NCBI RefSeq assembly: GCF_024199925.1
Contig: NZ_JANADR010000001.1
Span: 7,443,501-7,507,500 of the forward strand
Direction of reading: 5' to 3'
DNA length: 64,000 bases
Source of the DNA: Bradyrhizobium sp. CCGUVB1N3
GTDB taxonomy: Bacteria > Pseudomonadota > Alphaproteobacteria > Rhizobiales > Xanthobacteraceae
Below are positions 63,190 to 64,000 of the stretch, piece by piece. Made by a program: the position numbers and the translations under genes. The notes under the pieces are model-generated. The model did not search any database. It was not told the DNA's origin and saw only the letters and a list, made by a program, of their open reading frames with translations. Position 1 is the stretch's first letter; the number at the start of each line of letters is the position of its first letter.

Positions 63190-64000
63190 TCAGATCTTTT
63201 GCGAAAGGCCGACGAAGAAGCCGCGCCTCGGCCCGAATTGCGGCGCGAACACTCCGATGCCGGACCCGTCCCTGATTTCGTAGATCTTGTCGAAAACGTT
63301 CACGACGTCGAACCGGACTGTGGTCGGCTTGTTCGATGAGGCGAGATAGAAGTCGTGCGATAGGCCGACATTGACCTGAGTGTAGGACGGCACGTGGTCG
63401 GTATTGGCGAAGCCGGAACGAAGTCCGCTGCCATAGATCATGGATGCGGTAAACTTTGTGTCGTACCACTGATAGGAGGCACCGGCCGAAGCCGTCACCC
63501 ACTGGCTATGGTCGGTGTAGACATAGTGGGTGGCGATGTAGGCCAGCTCATCCGGATCGAACAGGAACTGGTTCGAGACGACACTGGTGCCGATCTGGCG
63601 CGCCCAGGCCACGTTGCCGTAGAGCTTGAGATTGCCATTGGTATAGCTCGCCTTGAATTCAAGGCCGATATTGTTCGCCTTGGCATAGTTGAAGCCGTCG
63701 AACACATAGGCTTGGCCGAACTGCCCGTCATCGAGCAGATCACGCGCCAGCTTGACGTAGCCGTCGAGGCCGACTTCAAGGCCGGGAATTGGCCAGATCT
63801 TCTGAACCACGCCGGCATCGAAGACGTGGGCCCGTTCCGGCAGCACCGGATCGTTCTGGGTGACCACGGGCGCAGCCACCGTGCCCTGGAACAGTGCAAT
63901 GTTGGTCGGCGCCGCAATCACCTGCTGCGGCGGTGTGAAGGTCCGCGCGTAGCCGATATGGACGGTGGTGCCGTCCTGGGGCACCCAGGTCAGGCTGATG
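63190..64000 (-). CDS. TonB-dependent receptor, C-terminal part
   Basis: The gene continues beyond the window; 270 C-terminal residues are present. Alternating beta-strands (AHVFDAGVVQKIWPIPGLEV; SMIYGSGLRSGFANTDHVPS; QVNVGLSHDFYLASS) end in FFVGLSQKI with a terminal hydrophobic pattern typical of barrel proteins. The barrel imports a scarce ligand such as iron-siderophore or cobalamin; the substrate cannot be told from this part. It heads an operon with exbB, exbD and tonB. Confidence 0.85.
   Translation of the reverse strand, partial: ISLTWVPQDGTTVHIGYARTFTPPQQVIAAPTNIALFQGTVAAPVVTQNDPVLPERAHVFDAGVVQKIWPIPGLEVGLDGYVKLARDLLDDGQFGQAYVFDGFNYAKANNIGLEFKASYTNGNLKLYGNVAWARQIGTSVVSNQFLFDPDELAYIATHYVYTDHSQWVTASAGASYQWYDTKFTASMIYGSGLRSGFANTDHVPSYTQVNVGLSHDFYLASSNKPTTVRFDVVNVFDKIYEIRDGSGIGVFAPQFGPRRGFFVGLSQKI

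Noticed and set aside
1..64000. tRNA genes, rRNA genes or CRISPR arrays
   Set aside because: No cloverleaf with a T-arm GGTTCGA pattern, no rRNA sequence and no regularly spaced repeats were found by reading; a covariance search would settle the tRNA question.

Overview
The window looks like part of a symbiosis island of a nodulating alphaproteobacterium, most likely Bradyrhizobium. The base composition is mostly high G+C. It carries two genes resembling type III effectors (an XopP-like protein and a NopD-like C48 protease), an ICE gene set of the ICEMlSym type, NifA/sigma-54 and FixK-type promoter sites, an intergenic repeat I know from Bradyrhizobium/Rhodopseudomonas, and many broken insertion sequences (IS66, IS110, IS1380, IS3-like). 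No rRNA, tRNA or CRISPR array was seen.

Layout. 0-5.1 kb: end of an RTX-like secreted protein, an Mpo1-like membrane protein, and a vanillate demethylase cluster (LysR regulator divergent from vanA-vanB). 5.6-7.9 kb: XopP-like effector with a possible tts box. 9.2-22.2 kb: remains of an integrative and conjugative element. These are DUF736, the divergent pair qseC/qseM, a palindrome like a tra box, fseA split by a +1 frameshift, rdfS, a decayed repA, DUF2840, traF, a lytic transglycosylase, the relaxase rlxS, traG and a CopG-like protein. The trb genes, integrase and traI/traR are not here, and a sulfotransferase gene and a common repeat lie inside the block. 23-26 kb: LysR regulator, truncated chemoreceptor, IS110 debris.

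26.1-29.1 kb: a well-formed NifA site and sigma-54 promoter precede a 48-codon ORF and an amino acid permease/lysine 2,3-aminomutase-like operon. 29-33 kb: frameshifted Fic gene, NopD-like protease, IS66 remnant, decayed helicase, integrase end. 33-37.5 kb: small accessory unit (DUF1508, a membrane-anchored HEPN-like protein, a second small protein, AlpA-like regulator, large serine recombinase). 37.6-43.5 kb: a 1937-residue kinase/ATPase/histidine kinase. 44-48.9 kb: periplasmic Spy-like protein behind a FixK box, IS1380 fragment, small DUF genes among copies of a structured repeat. 50.9-56.8 kb: an IS66 shell whose middle is replaced by two homologous convergent serine-recombinase modules meeting at a 132-bp palindrome. 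57-61 kb: frameshifted TPR protein, DUF3540 and VgrG-tail-like T6SS-type pieces with local duplications, and a terminase fragment. 61.2-64 kb: TonB-dependent receptor (partial), exbB, exbD, tonB.

The most notable signals are the intact excision-control circuit in an ICE that has lost its transfer pore, the nitrogen-fixation promoter ahead of the permease/aminomutase operon, the paired recombinase modules, and the repeated structured element.
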